A DNA stretch of 64,000 bases. Source: Burkholderiales bacterium. Lineage in GTDB: Bacteria; Pseudomonadota; Gammaproteobacteria; Burkholderiales; Burkholderiaceae_C. Shown here piece by piece: positions 41,480 through 49,473 of the stretch. Positions within the stretch are counted from its first letter, which is position 1. Each line of letters opens with the position of its first letter. A model generated the notes under the pieces. The model saw only the letters and a list, made by a program, of their open reading frames with translations, searched no databases and had not been told where the DNA came from. Where the stretch lies: contig JAGWUS010000001.1 in NCBI GenBank assembly GCA_028868305.1, forward strand, positions 140,243 to 204,242, in the 5' to 3' direction. A program made the translations under genes and the position numbers.

Positions 41480-42334
41480 TTATCCCAGTGTCCTGATCTC
41501 AACGTCATGACCACCACGGCTTTCCCTGTAACCAAGTGTTGGCAGAAACTCCCCTGACTTCATCCGGTCCCGAACTTTTTTGGCATTGGCGGACTCGCTG
41601 GCCCTGCTCGACTCAGGATGCCAAAGATGATAGACCTCCGTTGCACAAAATCCGTTCTTGCGAACGACGCCATAGTTGTGCAACCGCAGAACAAAATCGG
41701 CATCCTCATGTCCCCAGCCAACAAAGGATTCATCAAATCCGTTGATTGCTTCGTAGTCTTTCTTCCAGACGCCCATATTGCAGCTGCGAATGCCCTTCCA
41801 GAGAAACTTTGTATTCTTTCGCAACATCCAGCCCGGCAGACGCAGCAAACCGGCAAGTTTACTGGCCTGTCCCCGTGCTCTCTTTGCGAACCAGTACCAG
41901 GCGGATCTGCCTGCAACCACTTCATCACCGGAAATGACAGCGGAGGTCAAACCCAACGAAAGCATCACACGGCTACCGTTCACAAAACACCCTTTTTCCC
42001 GAAGCCGTCGATGTTGACGCACGAAATCAGTTTCAGGCACGCAATCGCCATCAAGGAGGAGGATGTAGTCACCACGCGATGCACCAACTCCACGATTGCG
42101 AACACAAGATGCCGTAAAACCCACATCAGGATGCCAGACATGGGTGATTTGCAGTCGCGTACCCATCGCATATTTTGTAATCGCAGAACGATGCACATCA
42201 CTGGAACCATCATCCGCAATGATGACCTCGAATTCAGTGTCATCCTGCAACTCCAGCGCCTTCAGTACAGCGACCAAAGCGTCGCTGCGGTTGTAAGTGG
42301 TGACGACGATGGAAATCAGATCAACGGGGGGCAT
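41480..42334 (-). CDS. Family 2 glycosyltransferase with galactosyltransferase-like C-terminus
   Basis: GT-A glycosyltransferase of 284 residues, probably acting on LPS or another surface glycan. N-terminal nucleotide-sugar region ISIVVTTYNRSDALVAVL with IIADDGSSD, the metal motif LLLDGDCVP, and a Glyco_transf_7C-type block NGFDESFVGWGHEDADFVLR. ATG 42334 gives the natural MPPVDLISIVV start; a GTG at 42403 would overlap the divergent gene. It is just upstream of tolB on the same strand. Confidence 0.85.
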   Translation of the reverse strand: MPPVDLISIVVTTYNRSDALVAVLKALELQDDTEFEVIIADDGSSDVHRSAITKYAMGTRLQITHVWHPDVGFTASCVRNRGVGASRGDYILLLDGDCVPETDFVRQHRRLREKGCFVNGSRVMLSLGLTSAVISGDEVVAGRSAWYWFAKRARGQASKLAGLLRLPGWMLRKNTKFLWKGIRSCNMGVWKKDYEAINGFDESFVGWGHEDADFVLRLHNYGVVRKNGFCATEVYHLWHPESSRASESANAKKVRDRMKSGEFLPTLGYRESRGGHDVEIRTLG

Positions 42335-42408
42335 TTTGGAATAGACTAGACCGCCTGCGCAATGCTGTGGTTCGCCGCGCGCTATGTTTTTTGATGGTAT
42401 CACTATCG

Positions 42409-43188
42409 ATGTCTCTGGTTTCTGTCTACATCATCGCCTACAACGAAGCTGAAAAGGTTCGTGCCACGATCGAAAGTGCGAAGTGGGCAGATGAAATCAT
42501 TGTGGTTGACTCCTGGAGTACAGATGGCACGGCGGCAATCGCAGAGTCCCTTGGAGCGCGCGTGGTGCAGATCAAGTTCAGCGGCTTTGGAAATCTTCGC
42601 AACAGTGCCATTGATGTGTGCCGTCATGACTGGATTTTCAGCCTGGATGCGGATGAACGCTGCACTCCGGAGGCTGCTGCCGAAATCCGTGCCATCACAA
42701 ACAACACGGAATCCCTGGACGCCTACTGGATGCCCAGACGCAACTATTTTATGGGCCGCTGGATCAAACATTCCGGTTGGTACCCAAATTACCGGCAACC
42801 CCAGCTCTTCCGAAAAGGGGCCATGCGGTACGACACCAAGCCGGTGCATGAGGGCTATATCCTGAACTCGTCCAGACCGATTGGCCACCTAAAGAATGCC
42901 ATCTGGCAATTTCCCTTCAAGAATATGGCTGAGGTCATGCACAAGGCCAACCGCTATTCATCACTCGGCGCGGAAAAAATCAAGCACAAGAAAATCACCA
43001 TGGGATCAGCCTTGTTGCATGGCATATGGTCCTTCGTGAAGCATTACATTTTCAAGCGTGGCTTTATGGACGGGTGGGCTGGATTCGTCATTGCGCTTGG
43101 CAACTTCGAAGGGACCTTCTACCGGTATGTGAAAGCGATTGAAATCCAGAAAAGGACGCAGTGGCAGGCACCGTCTCCCCCCCCATGA
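42409..43188 (+). CDS. Family 2 glycosyltransferase, WaaE/KdtX-like
   Basis: LPS-core type beta-glucosyl- or heptosyl-region transferase of 259 residues. Seen: LVSVYIIAYNEAEKVRATI, VVDSWSTDGT and SLDADERCTPE (metal-binding Asp), then QPQLFRKGAMRY and VHEGY. ATG 42409 fits the family N-terminus; upstream in-frame ATG 42367 adds a non-conserved leader. It heads the rightward msbA operon; its stop overlaps the msbA start (ATGA). Confidence 0.86.
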   Translation: MSLVSVYIIAYNEAEKVRATIESAKWADEIIVVDSWSTDGTAAIAESLGARVVQIKFSGFGNLRNSAIDVCRHDWIFSLDADERCTPEAAAEIRAITNNTESLDAYWMPRRNYFMGRWIKHSGWYPNYRQPQLFRKGAMRYDTKPVHEGYILNSSRPIGHLKNAIWQFPFKNMAEVMHKANRYSSLGAEKIKHKKITMGSALLHGIWSFVKHYIFKRGFMDGWAGFVIALGNFEGTFYRYVKAIEIQKRTQWQAPSPPP

Positions 43189-44930
43189 GCAACGGTCTCC
43201 AACCAACCAACCGCGCCGTCTATGCGCGACTGCTCTCCTACCTGCGACCCTACTGGAAGGCCTGTACGCTGGCCGTCATTGGAATGGTTACCATTGCCAT
43301 GACCGAGCCCCTATTTCCGGCCATCATGAAGTACCTGCTGGACAATGGCTTCCAAACGAAAGATGCGCGTATGGTATGGGTAATCCCATTGGGCATCGTG
43401 ACACTGTTCCTGGTTAGGAGCGTGTTTGTTTTTAGCACCGGCTATCTAATGATGTGGATTTCCAGCCGTCTGGTGACTGACTTGCGGCGCGAGATGTTCG
43501 CCAAAATCCTAGTCCTGCCAACTCAGATCTACCATGATCAATCATCAGGCAAACTGATTTCGAGACTGGTTTACGATGTCAGCAATGTCAGCGACGCGGC
43601 CACCAACGCACTGGTATCCATCGTGCGGGAATCACTGACCGCCTTGGCCCTGATTGGCTACCTGCTTTATCTTGACTGGAAACTCACCCTCATAACGCTG
43701 GCCATCGGCCCGGTGATTGCATTGATAGTAAAGTCCTTCAGCAAGCGTATGCGTGCCGCCAGCAGAATGAGCCTAGAGTCGATCCGGCTGATCTCTCACT
43801 CCATTGAGGAGACCATTACCGCACACAAAGTCATCAAGATCTTCGGAGGACAGTCCCAGCAAAGCCAGCGCTTCTGGCGTGACACCGAACGTTTCCGGCG
43901 CGCCCAGATGCGCGAAGCCATTCCCTCCTCGGCCACAACCCCGATCACGCATATCGCCGCTGCCGTGGCCGTGGCCGTCATCACCTATCTTGCTTTGAGC
44001 CAGGCAACCGGCCAGGCTGGTGCTTCGGCCGGTGGCTTCGTTTCGTTCATCACCGCCATGCTGATGCTAATCGCGCCAATCAAGCAACTCACATCGGTCA
44101 ACACAACGCTCCAGCGTGGCCTCGCTGCATGCGAGAGCGTCTTTTCGCTGCTTGACACTCCGGCCGAAGTCGACCCCGGCCAGCAGGTCCTTCCAAGAGC
44201 CCAGGGCAATATTTCGTTTGAGCGCGTCAGCTTCCGCTACCCTAGCGCAGACCGTGCGGCACTTGACGACATCAGTTTCCAGATTGCCGCTGGCCAGACC
44301 GTGGCGCTGGTTGGTGCCTCCGGCGGCGGCAAAACCACCATCAGCGCGCTGATACCTCGCTTTTATCGCTGCACATCAGGACTCATACGGATTGATGGCA
44401 TTGACATCAACGACCTGACTCTGACCAACCTGCGCAGTAACATTGCGCTGGTCAGCCAGGACATCGTGCTCTTCAATGACACCGTCGAGGCCAATATTGC
44501 CTTTGGTTCGCGTAACACCTGCAGCCGCGAAGAGGTGATCCAGGCCGCTCGTGCGGCCAATGCCTTGGACTTCATTGAACAATTGCCCGACGGAATAGAC
44601 ACGCCCATCGGTGAAAATGGTGCCAAACTCTCCGGCGGTCAACGCCAGCGCATTGCAATTGCGCGCGCGCTCCTGAAGAACGCACCGATTCTGATCCTAG
44701 ACGAAGCTACTTCTGCCCTCGATACCGAATCGGAGCGCCAGGTACAAGCCGCACTGGCGGTGCTCATGAAAAACCGCACCACGCTGGTCATCGCACACCG
44801 CCTTAGCACCATCGAGCGCGCCGACCACATCCTGGTGCTGGATCAGGGCCGGATCGTGGAAACCGGCACGCACGCCGAGCTGTTGCGCGCCGGCGGCTAT
44901 TACGCCAACCTGAGTCAAATGCAGACATGA
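43185..44930 (+). CDS. msbA: Lipid A export ABC transporter MsbA
   Basis: Half-transporter that flips core-lipid A across the inner membrane (581 residues). Six TM helices (about 20-310) precede the ATPase: Walker A LVGASGGGKTTISAL, Q loop ALVSQDIVLFND, signature KLSGGQRQRIAIARALL, Walker B ILILDEATSALD and the switch His in IAHRLSTI. ATG 43185 overlaps the upstream stop; GTG 43161 is an alternative. It is coupled on both sides by ATGA overlaps. Confidence 0.92.
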   Translation: MSNGLQPTNRAVYARLLSYLRPYWKACTLAVIGMVTIAMTEPLFPAIMKYLLDNGFQTKDARMVWVIPLGIVTLFLVRSVFVFSTGYLMMWISSRLVTDLRREMFAKILVLPTQIYHDQSSGKLISRLVYDVSNVSDAATNALVSIVRESLTALALIGYLLYLDWKLTLITLAIGPVIALIVKSFSKRMRAASRMSLESIRLISHSIEETITAHKVIKIFGGQSQQSQRFWRDTERFRRAQMREAIPSSATTPITHIAAAVAVAVITYLALSQATGQAGASAGGFVSFITAMLMLIAPIKQLTSVNTTLQRGLAACESVFSLLDTPAEVDPGQQVLPRAQGNISFERVSFRYPSADRAALDDISFQIAAGQTVALVGASGGGKTTISALIPRFYRCTSGLIRIDGIDINDLTLTNLRSNIALVSQDIVLFNDTVEANIAFGSRNTCSREEVIQAARAANALDFIEQLPDGIDTPIGENGAKLSGGQRQRIAIARALLKNAPILILDEATSALDTESERQVQAALAVLMKNRTTLVIAHRLSTIERADHILVLDQGRIVETGTHAELLRAGGYYANLSQMQT

Positions 44931-45643
44931 ACATTCCCATCCTCATGTACCACCAGATCGATGTGCCACCACCGAGTGGCACACCGCTTCGCGGGCTTGT
45001 GGTTTCGCCCGGCGCGTTTGCACGCCAAATGAGGCTGCTTAAGCTGCTGGGCTACCAAGGCCTTTCCATGCGCGATCTGGAGCCTTACCTGAAGGGCGAA
45101 AAGCAGGGCAAGGTCGTTGGCATCACCTTCGATGACGGCTACCAGAACAATCTGCACAACGCCCTCCCCATTCTGCAGAAGAACGGCTTTACCTCGACCT
45201 GTTATGCGGTCAGCAGCATGATGGGCGGCACCAACAGTTGGGACCGCGGACTCGTGGCCGAAAAACCCCTGATGTCCGAAGCCAACTGGCGTACCTGGTT
45301 GGCCAGTGGCATGGACGTCGGGTCTCATACGCGTACTCACGCCGACCTTACCAAGTTGTCGACCGATGAAGCGATCGACCAGATTGCTAATTCAAAAATG
45401 GAACTGCAGCAGGCGCTGGGTTGTGAAGTACGGCATTTTTGCTACCCTTTTGGCCGCTTTGACACCATGCATGCACAGTTGGTTCGGCAAGCCGGCTATA
45501 CGACGGCGACCACCACACGCCGGGGGCGGGTCCAATCGGGTAATGACCTGATGGCCCTGCGACGCGTGCTGGTGGCGCAGGCGACGCATTTGCTGCACTT
45601 TGGTTTGAAGATATTCACCCTATACGAAGATCGCCGTGGCTGA
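44927..45643 (+). CDS. Polysaccharide deacetylase (CE4)
   Basis: NodB-homology deacetylase of 238 residues, probably acting on a surface-glycan or LPS precursor. Motif 1 ITFDDGYQNN (catalytic Asp and metal Asp), motif 2 SHTRTHADL (metal His pair) and motif 3-like HFCYPFGRFD are present. There is no signal peptide, so it should act in the cytoplasm or at the inner leaflet. It overlaps msbA (ATGA) and the methyltransferase gene by eight bases. Confidence 0.87.
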   Translation: MNIPILMYHQIDVPPPSGTPLRGLVVSPGAFARQMRLLKLLGYQGLSMRDLEPYLKGEKQGKVVGITFDDGYQNNLHNALPILQKNGFTSTCYAVSSMMGGTNSWDRGLVAEKPLMSEANWRTWLASGMDVGSHTRTHADLTKLSTDEAIDQIANSKMELQQALGCEVRHFCYPFGRFDTMHAQLVRQAGYTTATTTRRGRVQSGNDLMALRRVLVAQATHLLHFGLKIFTLYEDRRG

Positions 45644-46301
45644 TTCATCCACCAACCTTTACGCTGGTAAAACCGTTGAATATTTTTCACGGGCGCGCAC
45701 TGAAATAGAACCACTGCTCCCTAAAGGACTAGGTATTCCGTTTCGTGCTCTTGAAATTGGCTGTTCCGAAGGCCACACCCTGGAGTGGCTGAAGAACGCT
45801 GGCTACTGCAACTGGACCGCGGGCGTAGAGCCTTATGCCGAACTACGTACCAACCCTGGATCGGTGGATCAATTCTTCAAACTGGACATTGAAAAAACAC
45901 TGCCTGATTTGCCTCCTGGTTCGATAGACTTGATGCTCTGCCTGGATGTTCTCGAACACCTAGTCAACCCATGGGAAACTATTCGGAGGCTTGATCCTCT
46001 GCTGAAACCGGGCGGATTTTGGATTATCAGCGTTCCCAACGTTCGCAACTATCACATACTCGTCGATTTAGCATTCAAAGGCAAGTTCAGCTACACGGAG
46101 TCAGGCATTCTGGATCGAACGCACCTTAGGTTTTTTACGCGAGCGTCCGCTATTGAACTGGCTGAATCGGCAGGGGCAAAAGTGACACTGCAGATTGGAA
46201 CAGAGACAAATAGGTGGCAGAAGCGCCTTCTCACCAACTTCGGGCTCGGCGACCTTCTGGCAAAACAATTCATTTTGGTCGCGCAAAAGCAGATTGCCTG
46301 A
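45636..46301 (+). CDS. Class I SAM-dependent methyltransferase
   Basis: 221-residue methyltransferase with motif I ALEIGCSEGHTLEWL, an acidic residue at VEPYAEL and LMLCLDVLEHLVNPW, the type found in O-antigen and capsule clusters. The start is GTG 45636, eight bases inside the deacetylase gene. GC content drops here relative to flanking housekeeping genes. The acceptor is unknown; a sugar-lipid or glycan precursor is plausible from context. Confidence 0.84.
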   Translation: MADSSTNLYAGKTVEYFSRARTEIEPLLPKGLGIPFRALEIGCSEGHTLEWLKNAGYCNWTAGVEPYAELRTNPGSVDQFFKLDIEKTLPDLPPGSIDLMLCLDVLEHLVNPWETIRRLDPLLKPGGFWIISVPNVRNYHILVDLAFKGKFSYTESGILDRTHLRFFTRASAIELAESAGAKVTLQIGTETNRWQKRLLTNFGLGDLLAKQFILVAQKQIA

Positions 46302-46317
46302 GAGTTATTTGTTATTC

Positions 46318-47205
46318 ATGAAGCCCTTCGTCCTTTATTGCAAGAGTTATAGCGTCGACGTTAAGCGTGCTGCACGCCTGGCCACGACCATCCAGCAGTT
46401 CAACGTCGACAAAATTCCTTTTTATGTTTCAGTTCCCACGGCTGATCTCCCAATATTTGAAGAACATCTTGCTGGTTTGAATGTCGAGCTGATAGCCGAC
46501 GAATCAATCACTGCGGCCAATTCGGCGATCGACAGTTGTAAACTGGAAAGAATTCCAGGGAACATCTCGCAACAAGTGATCAAGTCCGAGTTCTGGCGAC
46601 TCGAGATTTCCGAAGCCTATTTGTGCCTGGATTCGGACTGCATATTCATTCGTCCGTTTCAGATCAACGAATTCATCACGCCAGAAGGAACGCCCTACAC
46701 AATCATTGACGAGGGCCGCGACATCTTGTTCCCATCCCTATCAAGGGATAAACGAGAAATTATTGGGAACTTTCGTCGCGAGTCTGCCGAAGTACAGGTG
46801 GCGTTCGGACGTCATGGCAAGGACTACAACTTTGGCCCCAACTGTCCCGTCTGGGACCGCAAAGTATGGCAAAGCCTGGATGAAAAGTTGCTTCGCCCGA
46901 ATGGACAGTCCTTCCTGGACCTTATTCTGAAGTCTCCGAATGAAATGCGATGGTATGGTGAGGCCCTGCTGAAATTCCGGGCGATCGATTTGTTGCCATC
47001 ACAGCCATTTTTCAAGATGTACCACTACGCATGGCAGCAGAAGAAAGATCACCGCGAGCGCATAGACATCAAGCAACTTGCCAATCTGTATTGCGGAGTG
47101 GTTTATCAATCTGCCTGGGAACGCGAAATGGACTGGCCCAGCGAGGGCGGAAACTGGCTCTCGCACATGGCCCGCCGCCTGCGGCGCGGCTTGGGACGCA
47201 TGTAA
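46318..47205 (+). CDS. DUF6492-like putative glycosyltransferase
   Basis: 295-residue protein that I tentatively place in the DUF6492 group. It has a GT-A-like layout: N-terminal KPFVLYCKSYSVDVKRAA, the DxD-type motif YLCLDSDCIFIRPF, and PNCPVWDRKVWQSL towards the C-terminus, suggesting nucleotide-sugar and metal binding. The ATG at 46318 is 16 bases after the methyltransferase stop. GC is lower than average. Function is inferred only from motif and cluster. Confidence 0.65.
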   Translation: MKPFVLYCKSYSVDVKRAARLATTIQQFNVDKIPFYVSVPTADLPIFEEHLAGLNVELIADESITAANSAIDSCKLERIPGNISQQVIKSEFWRLEISEAYLCLDSDCIFIRPFQINEFITPEGTPYTIIDEGRDILFPSLSRDKREIIGNFRRESAEVQVAFGRHGKDYNFGPNCPVWDRKVWQSLDEKLLRPNGQSFLDLILKSPNEMRWYGEALLKFRAIDLLPSQPFFKMYHYAWQQKKDHRERIDIKQLANLYCGVVYQSAWEREMDWPSEGGNWLSHMARRLRRGLGRM

Positions 47206-47215
47206 CTGCCTCCAT

Positions 47216-48523
47216 TCAGCGAGGTTTTATCTGGTATCTGGCAGCAACGAACGCAAAAGCCAAGACAAAGCCCTGCATCTCCAGCATGTGATCCCGAAAT
47301 ACAGAATCAGTGAACCCACGTAAGATCCAAAAGGCAGATAGGGCCACGAGCACCAGACCCCACTCGTTCAAGTCTTTTTCATCCCGCAGGTAGGCCCTAC
47401 CCCGCCTCATGAAGAAAAGCAGCACCCCCAGATACAGAAGCGCGCCAGTCCAACCCAAAGCCAGTACCGTATCAAGCCAGCCGTTGTGGGTGTGTGCCAT
47501 TGAAATCACCGGGTTGGCACATTCCTGCCGCAATAATTTCTGGAAAGCTTGTCGCGACCCATCGCTGCCCCAGGGATGTTTGAGTGCCAGGGCGATACCG
47601 GCACGCAAAACAACGACCCGGGAGCCATCCCCATACTGAACGCTGTCAATGATCCGTTGCGCCTGATCACCATACTTGGCAATGATCTGGGGCGCAATCG
47701 ATGCGGTTCCCTCACACTCCAGCTGAATGGCATCGCCATAAAATCCTGCTCCCAGTTCAGAAGTCATGTTGCGCCAACGAACATCATTTCTCACCGCCAT
47801 CGTTAGAACCAAGGCCCCCACGACAACAATCCCTATCGAACTGGCCAAAATGTGCTTCTGCCGATAGCTTGTACGCACTATAAAAGTCGCGCCGACGACA
47901 AATAGCCCGCCGATCAGGCTAAAAGCCAGACCCGCTCGGGAATGCGCCAATGCTGTGCTTAAGAGACAGGCTATGATCAATACGATTGCCAGTGGACGCA
48001 TCGACTTCCTGGGGCCTGCAAAGATGGCTGCAGCCAGGAGAACGACAGATTGACCTGCTGCATAGCCAAGATCGGCATGGTGTGTCTCTCTACCCCAATA
48101 GCCCCAAGGAATGGTTGAGGTCTCCCAAGCTCTCCAAGTAAAGAGCGAAAGATGTACCAAGATTGGCACCGCACTTACCAGACCGACAAAAGAGGCTGCA
48201 CCATTATCTTTTTCGTAAAAAATCGCCGCAACGCCGGCCCCGGCCAACATGGCGAGCCCGCCGCGCCCCCACTGTCCCTGAAGACTTTCAAGCGCCGTGA
48301 CCGATGAGTCGGCAATGATCGGGAAGGCGAGCATGTAAATGACCCACAACAGCAGCGGCAGCGGCCATTGCAGCGAAGGGCGGCGGTGGCGAAAGCGCCA
48401 GCCTAAGCACAACAACAGGAAGAACAGCGCCACATTGCGCAAGGCAATGGTATTGGCCATCGGCAGCACGGCCAGATAGCAAGCCGCAAACAGGCCGATC
48501 CAAAACGTGGAGGTTCGTGCCAT
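47216..48523 (-). CDS. O-antigen ligase family (Wzy_C) membrane protein
   Basis: Polytopic protein (435 residues from ATG 48523, MARTSTFWIGLF) with about ten TM helices and a large periplasmic loop (about 270-340) typical of WaaL/Wzy_C ligases; the block HSRAGLAF matches the family's signature region and HTHNGWLDT follows the loop. It probably joins O-antigen or similar glycan to lipid A-core, or glycosylates a protein. ATG 48574 is an alternative start that would overlap the upstream gene by 31 bases. Confidence 0.82.
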   Translation of the reverse strand: MARTSTFWIGLFAACYLAVLPMANTIALRNVALFFLLLCLGWRFRHRRPSLQWPLPLLLWVIYMLAFPIIADSSVTALESLQGQWGRGGLAMLAGAGVAAIFYEKDNGAASFVGLVSAVPILVHLSLFTWRAWETSTIPWGYWGRETHHADLGYAAGQSVVLLAAAIFAGPRKSMRPLAIVLIIACLLSTALAHSRAGLAFSLIGGLFVVGATFIVRTSYRQKHILASSIGIVVVGALVLTMAVRNDVRWRNMTSELGAGFYGDAIQLECEGTASIAPQIIAKYGDQAQRIIDSVQYGDGSRVVVLRAGIALALKHPWGSDGSRQAFQKLLRQECANPVISMAHTHNGWLDTVLALGWTGALLYLGVLLFFMRRGRAYLRDEKDLNEWGLVLVALSAFWILRGFTDSVFRDHMLEMQGFVLAFAFVAARYQIKPR

Positions 48524-48543
48524 CGTGACGACCTGCAATACGG

Positions 48544-49473
48544 CTACAGATATTGGGCGATTTTTTTCTTCCATAGCCAATTTTTCAGAATACTCCGGGG
48601 CGCATCGCCCTCCAAGGCCCCGATGCGCAACTGTAACCGACCTTCCAACGCGTCCGTCCACTGCCCAGCCGCCTTGAGATCATGATAAACGCGCAATACC
48701 GCCAAATTTCCAAGCCGTGTATGTTCAAACCTTGCGTCCGGATGCTTGGACTGCAGCAATTTCTTGTTGCGTTTCATCAATGCCTTGGCGGCCGGGCTGG
48801 CCTTGAAGGTAGCGCTACCGACATGCAGCACAAACACATCTTCCGTGATCAACTGCCGATAGCCGGCCTTGGCCAGACGCAGACTGAAATCAAAGTCCTC
48901 GTAATAGCCCAGACCAAATGATGGATCCAGCCCTCCGAGTTCCTGCCAGGCATCTCTACGGATCGCAATGCAAAAAAAATCACAGCGATAGGCCGGCATC
49001 AACTGGTGCGTCGGGTGCCAGTGCAGCCACTTCCCGATCTCAAGCCATTGCGCGTGCGCAGTGTCCGGCTTCCACAGGCGTTGGCCGTTGCCCGCCGCAT
49101 TAGTGACCGGCCCTAGCATTGCCACGTCTGATGGTGCCTCGCTGAGTACACGTTTAAGGGCATCGATGGCTTGAGCAGGAAAAATGGTGTCGTTATTGAT
49201 TAGCAGCAACCATTGGCCGCTCGCCTTCTCAGCCCCCCAATTCATGCCACCGGCAAAGCCGCGATTAGATTCGCTCAACAGGCAGCGAGCCTGCGGATGG
49301 GTGGCACACCAGTCAGTCGTTTTTTGCGCTGAATCATCGGGCGAGCCATTGTCAATGACCAAGATCTCAAGCTCAGGGTCGTCTAGCCACGGCAGCAGGG
49401 AGTCCAGACAAACCCGGGTTGTTTCATCGAAATTTCTAAAACCTAGGACGACAAGAGACAACAAGGGTTGCAT
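48544..49473 (-). CDS. Family 2 glycosyltransferase, rhamnosyltransferase-like
   Basis: 309-residue GT2 enzyme: SLVVLGFRNFDETTRVC, ILVIDNGSPDDSA, SNRGFAGGMNWGAEKA and the metal motif LLINNDTIFP, followed by GYYEDFDFSLRLAKAGYR, all typical of WcaE/RfbF-like glycan transferases. ATG 49473 overlaps the stop of the upstream double glycosyltransferase gene (ATGA), so the two are translationally coupled. Confidence 0.87.
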   Translation of the reverse strand: MQPLLSLVVLGFRNFDETTRVCLDSLLPWLDDPELEILVIDNGSPDDSAQKTTDWCATHPQARCLLSESNRGFAGGMNWGAEKASGQWLLLINNDTIFPAQAIDALKRVLSEAPSDVAMLGPVTNAAGNGQRLWKPDTAHAQWLEIGKWLHWHPTHQLMPAYRCDFFCIAIRRDAWQELGGLDPSFGLGYYEDFDFSLRLAKAGYRQLITEDVFVLHVGSATFKASPAAKALMKRNKKLLQSKHPDARFEHTRLGNLAVLRVYHDLKAAGQWTDALEGRLQLRIGALEGDAPRSILKNWLWKKKIAQYL

